Source of the DNA: an uncultured Parvibacter sp.
Lineage (GTDB): Bacteria; Actinomycetota; Coriobacteriia; Coriobacteriales; Eggerthellaceae
Length of the DNA stretch: 15,186 nt
Reading direction: 5' to 3'
NCBI GenBank assembly: GCA_910587945.1
Contig: CAJUNI010000031.1
Location: 1-15,186, forward strand
The notes under the pieces are model-generated. The model was not told the origin of the DNA. It made no database searches and saw only the letters and a program-made list of their open reading frames with translations. Shown one piece after another: positions 6,785 through 13,526 of this stretch. Position 1 is the stretch's first letter; each line of letters begins with the position of its first letter. Both the position numbers and the translations under genes were made by a program.

Positions 6785-7024
6785 TTACGAAACCAAGACG
6801 TGTTCCGCTTCGTCCTTACGAAGAGACAGCTCGAAACCGCGTACCGTGATTTCAATGGGATCGCCTAAGGGGGCCACTTTGCGTACAAACACCTCGGTAC
6901 CCTTGGTAATACCCATGTCCATGATGCGACGCTTTACCGCTCCTTCTCCGGTCAGGCGAATGACCGTAGCCGACTGCCCAATAGGCACATCGCGCAAGGT
7001 TTTTGCCTTCTCCTGTTCTGCCAT
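6785..7024 (-). CDS. feoA: FeoA protein (second FeoA of the locus)
   Basis: The product has 79 residues, the usual length of FeoA, a small SH3-like cytosolic protein needed for FeoB-dependent Fe2+ uptake. Seen: a first strand with TLRDVPIGQSATV (9-21), the conserved core RRIMDMGITKGTEV (32-45), APLGDPIEI (51-59) and a final strand pair with FELSLRKDEA (64-73). The whole protein is one FeoA domain. The SD is weak (AGGA about 12 bases upstream). It is encoded between feoA (7181-7471) and feoB on the same strand, with unusually long gaps on both sides for a feo operon. Confidence 0.94.
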   Translation of the reverse strand: MAEQEKAKTLRDVPIGQSATVIRLTGEGAVKRRIMDMGITKGTEVFVRKVAPLGDPIEITVRGFELSLRKDEAEHVLVS

Positions 7025-7180
7025 AACGCTTCTATCCTCATAGTCTTTCTGCCGAAAACCAGGCTTCGACTCCTGCCACTTCCAACGCTGTGGCCGCGTG
7101 TTTACCCTATCTAATGCCCTGAGCGCACCTCCCCATGAACGCGCACCCGGGCAACCGAATAACTATGTAATGCGATGGGC

Positions 7181-7471
7181 TTACAAGCTCACGATGATGC
7201 GCGAAACAATGGAGCGGTCCAGGGCTACCTGAGCACCCTTCACTTCCACAATCAAGCTACCCGCATGGTCGTTGGCCACCCGAACACGGGCACCAGGCAC
7301 AAAGCCGAGGTTTTCCAAATGACGCAAGGTGTCGCCTTTGCCGCGCACTTTCACGACGACTCCATTATCGCCGGGCTTCAAAAATGCCAGCGGAACTTGT
7401 TGACCAAATACTGCTGGTTGCGAAGGTGCTGCCGTTGCGCTCGAAGTCATGACCGCGCTTGCTGAACTCAT
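7181..7471 (-). CDS. feoA: FeoA protein with Ala/Ser-rich N-terminus (first FeoA of the locus)
   Basis: The product has 96 residues: an N-terminal stretch of about 25 residues rich in Ala, Ser and Gln, then one FeoA/SH3-like domain (27-95). The domain has VPLAFLKPGDNG (26-37), the core RHLENLGFVPGARVRV (50-65) and ALDRSIVSRI (83-92). I choose 7471 because AAGGAG lies 9 bases upstream; the open frame continues upstream to Met codons at 7489 and 7528, but these lack an SD. Two FeoA proteins before one FeoB are common in Gram-positive anaerobes and may act together. It is the first gene of the feo unit, preceded by an A/T-rich promoter region and, upstream of that, the terminator of the peptidase gene. 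Confidence 0.92.
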   Translation of the reverse strand: MSSASAVMTSSATAAPSQPAVFGQQVPLAFLKPGDNGVVVKVRGKGDTLRHLENLGFVPGARVRVANDHAGSLIVEVKGAQVALDRSIVSRIIVSL

Positions 7472-7502
7472 AGGAGCCATCTCCTTCATAAAAGTTACCC
7501 AC

Positions 7503-7532
7503 TTATAACTAAAAGTATGATAAGGCAAACAA
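7503..7532 (-). promoter_or_regulatory. Probable promoter of the feo operon
   Basis: On the minus strand, TTGTTT (plus 7527-7532) and TTATAA (plus 7503-7508) are 18 bases apart in a strongly A/T-rich stretch that stands out from its surroundings. The start point would fall about 7495, leaving a leader of about 25 bases before the ATG at 7471. Other pairings, such as a -10 TATCAT at 7517-7522, cannot be excluded. Confidence 0.5.
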
Positions 7533-7536
7533 AAGC

Positions 7537-7563
7537 AAAAAGGAATAGCTGGCTAACTTTTTG
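7537..7563. promoter_or_regulatory. Imperfect palindrome upstream of the feo promoter, possible repressor site
   Basis: The core TAGC-TG-GCTA (7546-7555) is a perfect 4+4 palindrome, flanked by a run of A on the left and T on the right. The minus strand reads AAAAAGTTAGCCAGC, and GTTAGC also occurs in the DtxR/IdeR consensus. It lies just upstream of the proposed -35 box. Binding by the repressor encoded at 3118-3498 is an inference. Confidence 0.35.
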
Positions 7564-7587
7564 TTGTAGACGGTGAACTTTTGACAT

Positions 7588-7621
7588 AAAAAAGGCCGGC
7601 CTCCCGCAGGAAGCCAGCCTT
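7588..7621 (-). terminator. Rho-independent terminator after the cysteine peptidase gene
   Basis: On the minus strand, 7621-7609 pairs with 7604-7592 in a 13-bp GC-rich stem (two U-G pairs) with a 4-base loop, and runs into T at 7593-7588. It lies 37 bases after the pepC stop and separates the peptidase unit from the feo operon. Confidence 0.92.
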
Positions 7622-7658
7622 CTTCATCACCTAAAGCCCAAAAGTTTTAGGAGCGCGA

Positions 7659-9014
7659 TTAATCCATGTCAGTGCTTACCGGGTTAAACGTGCACCAATA
7701 AGGCCACACGATAGGATCGGCGTCAAAGGCCTTCTGCTGCTCAGCCGTGAGGAAGTCCTTGCGGATAGCAACCTCATAGACAAAGTTGTCAAACCACTCA
7801 TCGCTGCAGCAATAGTAGCCATTGTTGCCCGTCTTCTTACCATGATTCTCGGTGCCCCAAGAGTTCTCAATCTTCCACTTCAACGGTTGACCGTCATGGA
7901 TATCAACACCCGCGATAACCATCGCGTGGGTCGGAAGGCTCTCATGGGTGGTGTAGCGCTGTTCCTTCGTCATCTCCAGGGAGATGTCAAACAGGTTCTC
8001 AAAATCATAGAGGTCAAGGGCCATAACGCCGGCAGCCTCATCGCAGTGCTGCATAACGTCGCAGCCAAACCATACCGGCTCCCCTGCCTTCAGCTGATCG
8101 ATAACCAAGCTCTTCAAATCAGGCATCTCAACGTTGAGATAGAGGTTCTTGCGCTCAGGGATTTGGTCGGAATCCTCGATGGCATAAACGCGATTGTAAG
8201 GACGATCAGCGCCCGGCACATTAACCACGCCTACATAGTCGTCAAGGTTGATGGGGCAATACTTCTTGTAGAACTCCAGCGGCGTTAAGCCAAACTCTGC
8301 ATGATATTTGCCGTCTTTGTCCTCGTATTGGAAGTCAAACTTCTCTGGCGGTTCGCCAAAGCACACGGCCAGCACACGGTAGACCTCGGTGAGCATTTCT
8401 TCCATGCGAGATTCCGTTTCCTTGCCTTCTTGGGCCATGGTGCGAAGCTCTAAGCCATCCTTGCGCAACAGCGTGTTGAGCATGGTGTTAACTTCAGCCG
8501 TAGCGTTGGTGCAATGAGTCTCAGCCATAGCAGAATGCGGCACAACGCCGTACTTCTTTACCAGGCCGCAGATCATATCCCAGTCGCCGCCGTCAGACAT
8601 GGGCGTGGTAAACAGCCAGTCCACTTCACGGTCGTCAAAAGACTTATCAGCTGTCTTTACCACATGCTCCATAAACCAGGCAGCGCGCTCGAGCTTGTTG
8701 TAGAACGCCAAATAGGCCTGAGATAACTCGAAGGTGCCCTTGGGCAGCTTGAGCTCATTCTCGATGCGGAAACGCAGGGTGTTCAAGCAGGCGAACATCC
8801 AGCAACGGCCGGACTGCAGCTGGTTTGCCACCGCTTCTTTGTCCACATCAATAGAGAAGGCGAAATTGGCCGGGGACAGACGCTTCGCAACGTCAATATC
8901 CTCGGACGAAGCTAAGATGCCGTTTTTCGTAACTGCCTTCTCGGCTACGTGCTGAGTTTGAGCCTTCTTATAGGACTCAGCCATTTTTGCAATCTGCTCC
9001 TTTGAAAGCTTCAT
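7659..9014 (-). CDS. pepC: C1B-family cysteine aminopeptidase (PepC/bleomycin hydrolase type)
   Basis: The product has 451 residues, the usual length for bacterial PepC, a hexameric cytosolic aminopeptidase that trims peptides from the N-terminus. The papain-type catalytic set is complete: Gln65 and Cys71 in NQLQSGRCWMFA (64-75), His363 in THAMVIAGV (362-370) and Asn384 in ENSWG (383-387). There is no signal peptide, in line with a cytosolic enzyme. In this family the C-terminal arm reaches into the active site and limits it to exopeptidase action; here the end is rich in aromatic residues (IVWPYWCTFN, 435-444) and differs from the usual Ala-ended arm. The SD AAAGGAAG lies about 8 bases before the ATG. 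It follows the C45-like hydrolase gene by 94 bases, probably in one transcript. Confidence 0.95.
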   Translation of the reverse strand: MKLSKEQIAKMAESYKKAQTQHVAEKAVTKNGILASSEDIDVAKRLSPANFAFSIDVDKEAVANQLQSGRCWMFACLNTLRFRIENELKLPKGTFELSQAYLAFYNKLERAAWFMEHVVKTADKSFDDREVDWLFTTPMSDGGDWDMICGLVKKYGVVPHSAMAETHCTNATAEVNTMLNTLLRKDGLELRTMAQEGKETESRMEEMLTEVYRVLAVCFGEPPEKFDFQYEDKDGKYHAEFGLTPLEFYKKYCPINLDDYVGVVNVPGADRPYNRVYAIEDSDQIPERKNLYLNVEMPDLKSLVIDQLKAGEPVWFGCDVMQHCDEAAGVMALDLYDFENLFDISLEMTKEQRYTTHESLPTHAMVIAGVDIHDGQPLKWKIENSWGTENHGKKTGNNGYYCCSDEWFDNFVYEVAIRKDFLTAEQQKAFDADPIVWPYWCTFNPVSTDMD

Positions 9015-9108
9015 GATTATGCTTCCTTTCCCATGGGTGGTGCAGTAGTGAATAGTTGCTATATAAAGGACGGTGTCGCGAGGACACTAATCCGGATAGC
9101 CCAAGGCA

Positions 9109-10470
9109 TTAGTCAAACAAGGTCCAAGGCTGGGTAGGACGAGACTGGAGATAGCCATCCATCCACTTCCAGAGCGGATGCTGACGGAAGAAGTCTTCGA
9201 CGTCGAACTCCACGCCGTCAGCGCGGCCATAGCGGCCCCACATCTTCATTGCGCGAATTTCGTCATAGCCCGCAGCCTTGCCATCGCAAGAACCAGCCGG
9301 GTAGAAGGGGATGTTCCAAACCGCATCAGGATCATCAGCGTAGAGTTGCGGATCCACATCGTAATGAGCACAGATGCAGCGGCTTGAGGGGTTGTTGTAG
9401 CCCAGATAGACGTCATAGGTATCGCCGAGCATCTTCTTGGCAATCTCCACGTCGATCTTGCCGTAGTACTGGTCAATAAGTTCCATCCAGCGTTGACGAC
9501 GAGCGCCGGTTTGCTGACGCGGATCATTGAAGCCGTTGTCTTTGCATTCCAGGTTGCGAATACGCGGATCAAATACGGCATTGCAGCCAAAGAAGCAGCC
9601 GTTAGTCTTGCGCTCCAAGGCCTGGAACTTCAAGCCCTGTTCATAGCGGGCAATTTCGCCCGTGTTGGTGTCGGCCACCAACCAGGCATTGGCATAGCCG
9701 CCATTATTGCCATCGTTGATGATCTTCACGAAGTCATCGATGTTGTTGGCATATTGAGCCGCCAAACGAGCGCGCACATACTCCGGCACGCCATTCTCGT
9801 CATAGCCCGAGAACCCAGCGAGGGTGGTCTCAGTGATAGCCAAACCCGCCGAGGTGACGTAATAGTCCGTCATCGAGTCGATGTAGCAAGGAATGGTTTG
9901 CATCACGATGCGATTGCCCTCATCGGGAGTCATATCGAGGCAAACATTGAAGTACTGCCCACTCCAGAACTCATCAAAGGCTTCGTGGGCGAGTACCGGT
10001 TTACCGTCGGCGGTTGCATCCCCGGTAGCCGCAATAGCAGAGCAGTGGGAAGCCTTGGGCACCGAAATATTCTCCGGCATTGCTCCCACAATTTCTGCCG
10101 CATGAAGCGGCCACCAATAACCGGTAATCTCGTAGTAGGCATTCCAGCCAATGATGTCATCAAGAGTAGACTCAACACCCGCAGCCGTTAATCCATCGGC
10201 CATGCCTTGCATCTCTTGGGTCAGACGCTCCGGAATCTTGTCCTTATGCATCTTGGCGCCTTGTTCCACAAACCATTGATAGGTCATGCCATAGGACTGC
10301 AGAGTCATATAGTCATAGACACGAATGGCATCCGCATACTCATCGGCTAATAAATAGCCTTCCTGGAAGCCACACTCATAGGGAGTGCCGGTTACTTTAA
10401 CGTGCTTCCATCCGTTGATAGACTCTTTCGAAGCTCTATCCACGATCGCTTGTTGCTTGGCATCAAGCAT
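9109..10470 (-). CDS. Ntn-hydrolase of the C45 / phospholipase-B-like type
   Basis: The product has 453 residues. The pattern SHCSAIAATGDATADGKPVLAHE (begins at 141) is typical of C45/phospholipase-B-like N-terminal-nucleophile hydrolases, in which Cys143 becomes the nucleophile after self-cleavage of the preceding propeptide (here 1-142). YANAWLVADTNTGEIARYE (259-277) is a second conserved block of these proteins. Family members cleave amide or ester bonds, for example in acyl-amino acids, penicillins or phospholipids; the substrate here cannot be predicted. I see no clear signal peptide, so it is probably cytosolic. The SD GGAG lies 7 bases before the ATG at 10470. The neighbouring aminopeptidase suggests a role in using peptides or N-acylated amino acids. 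Confidence 0.8.
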   Translation of the reverse strand: MLDAKQQAIVDRASKESINGWKHVKVTGTPYECGFQEGYLLADEYADAIRVYDYMTLQSYGMTYQWFVEQGAKMHKDKIPERLTQEMQGMADGLTAAGVESTLDDIIGWNAYYEITGYWWPLHAAEIVGAMPENISVPKASHCSAIAATGDATADGKPVLAHEAFDEFWSGQYFNVCLDMTPDEGNRIVMQTIPCYIDSMTDYYVTSAGLAITETTLAGFSGYDENGVPEYVRARLAAQYANNIDDFVKIINDGNNGGYANAWLVADTNTGEIARYEQGLKFQALERKTNGCFFGCNAVFDPRIRNLECKDNGFNDPRQQTGARRQRWMELIDQYYGKIDVEIAKKMLGDTYDVYLGYNNPSSRCICAHYDVDPQLYADDPDAVWNIPFYPAGSCDGKAAGYDEIRAMKMWGRYGRADGVEFDVEDFFRQHPLWKWMDGYLQSRPTQPWTLFD

Positions 10471-10562
10471 AGCGCGCTCCTTTCCGTTCGTTCATAGATC
10501 GCCAGAGGCGCAGAACGCTTTTGCTATTCCGCGGCGGGGAACGCGGTTAGGAGTCTGAACCG

Positions 10563-10597
10563 AAAGGCGCGCTTCAGCGAAGAAGGAGCGTGCCTTT
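10563..10597 (-). repeat. Imperfect inverted repeat before the C45-like gene
   Basis: Plus-strand AAAGGCGCGCT (10563-10573) pairs with AGCGTGCCTTT (10587-10597) over 11 positions with one G-T pair. In the transcribed (minus) strand this becomes 6 bp, an A-C mismatch and 4 bp. Loop of 13 bases; no T-run follows. Confidence 0.4.
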
Positions 10598-10643
10598 GGA
10601 GACGACGGGCTGAATAGCCGCACTTCCCTCACCTAGCAACATA

Positions 10644-10682
10644 AACGCCTCGAAGGGCTTGGGTTAGCACCTTCGAGGCGTT
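10644..10682 (-). terminator. Strong 13-bp hairpin, possible terminator or attenuator
   Basis: AACGCCTCGAAGG (10644-10656) and CCTTCGAGGCGTT (10670-10682) are perfect reverse complements around a 13-base loop. On the minus strand the stem ends in GTT and continues TATG, so the U-tract is short. It lies 178 bases after the DUF362 stop and 174 bases before the C45-like start, so it could end the DUF362 transcript or act in the leader of the hydrolase gene. Confidence 0.5.
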
Positions 10683-10860
10683 GTTCCTCCATCGTTTTGT
10701 TCGCGTTAGTTTCTGTAAGAAAAAACGCTGTTATACAGGTAGTTTACTCATCTATTAGTATTTACATCATGGTATCTGAACACGGGGACACCGCTGCTCA
10801 GCGGGCAGGGTCGAGACTGGCGTTTCACCCATCAGGTCTTTGCATTCCACCCCTCGGGTC

Positions 10861-11742
10861 TTAGATTTCCACCAATTCATAGTCCTTCGAGCCGTAGCCC
10901 AAACGGGCGGCATCCTCAATAATCTTCGTGCCTTGCTTTGAGTTAATACGCTCTAAGAGATGATCACGACCCGGATCATCGGAATTGAGCACGGCATCAA
11001 TGCACGCCTGATCTATGGCCACCGGATCTAAGGAGGCGAAGATACCAATATCCGCCATACAAGGATCCTCAGCTACGGCACAGCAATCACAGTCCACCGA
11101 TAGATTGCAGGCAATGCTGACGTAAGCCAGATTACTGCCGAAGTGATTAACCACCGTTTCCGCCGCTTCCGCCATGGCTTCAATAAAGTCGAGCTGCTCG
11201 GCGTGCTTATCCCAGAAATCCCCTTGCTTCAGGCTGGCACCTCCGGTGTGGATAGCCACTTTTCCCTGATTAGAAGCACAGCCAATAGAAAGCTGCTTCA
11301 AGGCTCCGCCGAACCCACCCATGGGATGACCTTTGAAATGAGAGACTACGAGCATTGAAGCATAGTTAGCCAAGTGAGCGCCGACCCGGTTTTCTTTCAG
11401 AACCCGGCCATTTTCGATCGGGAATATCAGATCATCGCCATCGGCATCCATAATGTCTACGTCAAAAAGCGTTGACCAGCCATGGGCCACCATAAGCTTC
11501 TCGTGCTTTTCGGTCGTATCCCGCGCTCCATCATAGGCAGTGTTGCATTCCACGATGGTGCCATCGACCTCTTTCACCAGGGGAGCCATGAATTCCGGAC
11601 GTAGGTAGTTCTGGTTTCCCTCTTCGCCAGAATGGACCTTAACCGCCACCTTGCCCGGCAACTTCACGCCCAGCTTTTCATAGAGGCGTACCACGTTTTC
11701 GGAAGTAATTTCTCGGGAGAAGTACACAACAGGCTTGGTCAT
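10861..11742 (-). CDS. DUF362 family protein
   Basis: The product has 293 residues. HFKGHPMGGFGGALKQLSIG (135-154) and DIGIFASLDPVAIDQACID (231-249) are recognisable DUF362 blocks. Between them is a Cys cluster: Cys212, 218, 220, 221 and 228, in addition to Cys155. Larger DUF362 proteins carry a ferredoxin-type insert with two CxxCxxCxxxCP motifs; that insert is absent here, so any Fe-S centre would use the Cys cluster. The biochemical role of DUF362 proteins is poorly known; they are common in anaerobes. I see no signal peptide or membrane helix. SD AAGGAGG lies 5 bases before the ATG. It is downstream of the two permease genes, after a terminator, so it is probably transcribed separately. 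Confidence 0.85.
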   Translation of the reverse strand: MTKPVVYFSREITSENVVRLYEKLGVKLPGKVAVKVHSGEEGNQNYLRPEFMAPLVKEVDGTIVECNTAYDGARDTTEKHEKLMVAHGWSTLFDVDIMDADGDDLIFPIENGRVLKENRVGAHLANYASMLVVSHFKGHPMGGFGGALKQLSIGCASNQGKVAIHTGGASLKQGDFWDKHAEQLDFIEAMAEAAETVVNHFGSNLAYVSIACNLSVDCDCCAVAEDPCMADIGIFASLDPVAIDQACIDAVLNSDDPGRDHLLERINSKQGTKIIEDAARLGYGSKDYELVEI

Positions 11743-11770
11743 AACATCCTCCTTGGCCTACAAATGACCT

Positions 11771-11799
11771 GCGAATGAGAGCAGAACCACTCATTCCGC
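11771..11799. repeat. Inverted repeat upstream of the DUF362 gene
   Basis: GAATGAG (11773-11779) and CTCATTC (11790-11796) are perfect inverted arms with a 10-base spacer; GC/GC extends the pairing past one unpaired base. It lies 28 bases before the ATG at 11742. There is no T-run after it on the transcribed strand. It may be an operator or a leader hairpin. Confidence 0.45.
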
Positions 11800-11838
11800 C
11801 CCCGACACTAACCCTTTGATGGTACCGGAATTCGCTCC

Positions 11839-11877
11839 AAATAAACAGGGTGCCCCTGCCCCTGCAGAAGCACCCTG
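11839..11877 (-). terminator. Rho-independent terminator after the APC permease gene
   Basis: CAGGGTGC (11846-11853) and GCACCCTG (11870-11877) form a perfect 8-bp stem with a 16-base loop. On the minus strand the stem is followed by TTTATTT. It lies 23 bases after the permease stop codon. Confidence 0.8.
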
Positions 11878-11900
11878 GAATAGGCTGATTGAAGGATTGG

Positions 11901-13421
11901 CTACCCGAGATTTATCTCTTTGTGCATTACGCGGGTCAAAACCAAGTAATAGACCACACCCAATGCAATCCAGATCGCACCCACAATCAACGCCGTTTCT
12001 TTTACCGACACCATAATTGCCAGGCAAACCAACGTACCCAATGCCGGGAAGATCAGGTGCATAAATACCGCCTTCACACCCTTGCGTTCCTTGAGCTTAA
12101 ACCAACAGAAGATGATGACGCAGAGGTTAAGTAATGCATAGGTGGCCAAGGCGCCAAAGTTACTGATCTTTGCAATCGTGTTCATGTTGATACCCGCAAA
12201 GTGGAAGGCCAACGTCAACACAATGGAAAGGCCAATGATGAACAGGATGGCGTTAATAGGCGAATTGGTACGCTTGCTCATCTTGCCCATAAATTTCGGC
12301 AGCGCACCGCCCTTTGCCATGGTGAACATGACGAAGGCAATGGAGGTCTGCTGAGCAATGGCGGTAAACACGCCTTGGGCTAACGCAACGCCCACAGCAC
12401 AGAGGATAGAAAGCCAGGGGCCTGCTGCCATCTTTGCGACCGCATAGAAGGCATTATCGGTATCGCCCTTAAATGCAGCACCGGTTGGATCGATGCAAGC
12501 AGCTACAAACATCTGGGCCACGTAGAGCACGCAAAGCACCAGTGCCATAACCATCATGGCGCGACCGGGTCCCTTCTTCGGATCGACCGCTTCTTGGGTT
12601 AAGGTAGCAATGGCGCCAAAGCCCACATAGGACATAACAGCCAACGACACAGCAGACATCGTACCGGTAAACTCAAACTTCGCCGGATTAAAAATGCTGT
12701 CGAAGGAGAATCCGCTGGTCTCGGGGTGACCCACAATATAGATCACGCCAAACACGATGAAGAGCGCCATAATAACCAACTGGGCACCCAAGGCTATCTT
12801 GTTGACCACCATGGCGGTCTTCATACCAATCAGTGAGATGATGCCCACAATGACCAAGAACCCGAAACAGAGCGCTAGTACAGGTATCGCCGGGAACATC
12901 GAATGAATAGCAATGGCAGCAATCAGATAAACCAAGGCCGGGCTTACTAAATACTGCAGCAGCATAAGCCAGCCGGCAATAAAGCCAAGGCCTTTACCCA
13001 TCACATTACTTACATAGGTAAAAATTGATCCGGACGAGGGGAAATGCTGGATCATAATGCCAAAGGAAAAGACCGAGAACAATACGGCCACAAAGCCGAT
13101 TAAGAACGCAAGCGTCGGCATGCCGCCAGAATCCGTAAAGACGCCGCCATAGATGGCCATCGGGGAAATAGGCACCATACAAATCAGGCCCCATACCACC
13201 ATGTCTTTGACGGTCAATGTACGCTTGAAAGGATCACCTTTCTTTTGATTAGTAGCAACCGTAGGATGGGCCGCCTCCGTCTGGGTTGCGGGAGCCTTTG
13301 ATGCCGCGGTTGCCGCAAGAGAGGAGGCGGAAGACGTCGCCGACGCGGGCGCGGCGGGCGTCTTTGCCCCTGGAGCCACCGATGCCGAAGCAGATCCGGC
13401 CTTGGCTTTCACGTCACTCAT
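11901..13421 (-). CDS. APC-superfamily amino acid/polyamine permease
   Basis: The product has 506 residues. Residues 1-66 are low-complexity (Ala, Ser, Pro, Thr, Lys) and should be cytoplasmic; the transport core starts at about 68 and has the roughly 12 hydrophobic helices of the amino acid-polyamine-organocation superfamily. The first helix (about 72-93) and the segment FPSSGSIFTYVSNVMGKGLGF resemble the PuuP-like branch of the family, in which putrescine uptake is known, but substrate cannot be assigned. SYVGFGAIATLTQEAVDPKK is the usual TM6 region of APC carriers. SD AAGGAAG lies 8 bases before ATG. It is 105 bases downstream of the GadC-type permease and is followed by a terminator. The likely role is uptake or exchange of an amino acid or polyamine. 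Confidence 0.88.
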   Translation of the reverse strand: MSDVKAKAGSASASVAPGAKTPAAPASATSSASSLAATAASKAPATQTEAAHPTVATNQKKGDPFKRTLTVKDMVVWGLICMVPISPMAIYGGVFTDSGGMPTLAFLIGFVAVLFSVFSFGIMIQHFPSSGSIFTYVSNVMGKGLGFIAGWLMLLQYLVSPALVYLIAAIAIHSMFPAIPVLALCFGFLVIVGIISLIGMKTAMVVNKIALGAQLVIMALFIVFGVIYIVGHPETSGFSFDSIFNPAKFEFTGTMSAVSLAVMSYVGFGAIATLTQEAVDPKKGPGRAMMVMALVLCVLYVAQMFVAACIDPTGAAFKGDTDNAFYAVAKMAAGPWLSILCAVGVALAQGVFTAIAQQTSIAFVMFTMAKGGALPKFMGKMSKRTNSPINAILFIIGLSIVLTLAFHFAGINMNTIAKISNFGALATYALLNLCVIIFCWFKLKERKGVKAVFMHLIFPALGTLVCLAIMVSVKETALIVGAIWIALGVVYYLVLTRVMHKEINLG

Positions 13422-13450
13422 GTTTCCACTTCCTTGAAATCGTATCTTTA

Positions 13451-13504
13451 GGAAGTCCCGAGGGCCCTTCGCTCACTGGTGAGCCAGAACCCTCAAGGAC
13501 TTCC
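13451..13504 (-). other. Large compound hairpin between the two permease genes
   Basis: GGAAGTCC (13451-13458) pairs with GGACTTCC (13497-13504), and inside it GAGGG (13460-13464) with CCCTC (13490-13494). At the tip GCTCAC (13471-13476) pairs with GTGAGC (13479-13484). All 19 pairs are Watson-Crick. It lies 22 bases after the upstream stop and 29 bases before the downstream start. On the transcribed strand it is followed by TAAAGATACG, not a U-tract. It may terminate partially, set the relative expression of the two genes, or protect the upstream mRNA. Confidence 0.75.
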
Positions 13505-13526
13505 CTCTTTCTACAGCTTGGCTGCC

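Larger units (their letters stand above)
10471..10860 (-). other. 390-base non-coding region with several hairpins
   Basis: No protein gene is credible here. From upstream to downstream on the minus strand: CCGCTG-CT-CAGCGG (10791-10804); an A/T-rich part (about 10700-10780) with a weak CTGT/ACAG hairpin before six T; the strong 13-bp hairpin at 10644-10682; GGCT-GAAT-AGCC (10608-10619); and the hairpin at 10563-10597. The last 90 bases lead into the SD of the C45-like gene. A promoter must lie here if the hydrolase gene is transcribed separately, but none is clear. The length and the density of stems suggest a structured leader RNA or a small RNA. I found no match to a riboswitch class I know. 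Confidence 0.45.

Noticed and set aside
7025..7180. Gap between the two feoA genes as a hidden small gene
   Set aside because: No minus-strand frame with start and SD spans it; only a direct repeat of GTGCGC and a weak DtxR-like sequence are visible.
7581..7586. Plus-strand TTGACA, a perfect -35 box
   Set aside because: No -10 element follows at the right spacing; the region continues into the terminator stem and there is no plus-strand gene downstream.
9493..10191. Plus-strand frame of 232 codons opposite the C45-like gene
   Set aside because: It is antisense to a gene with clear family motifs, and its translation shows no domain; a shadow frame.
10443..10643. Possible M-box (Mg2+) riboswitch, from the minus-strand CTAGGTGAGG resembling its 5' conserved segment
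   Set aside because: The other conserved M-box segments are not present downstream, and the gene that follows is a hydrolase, not a Mg2+ transporter.
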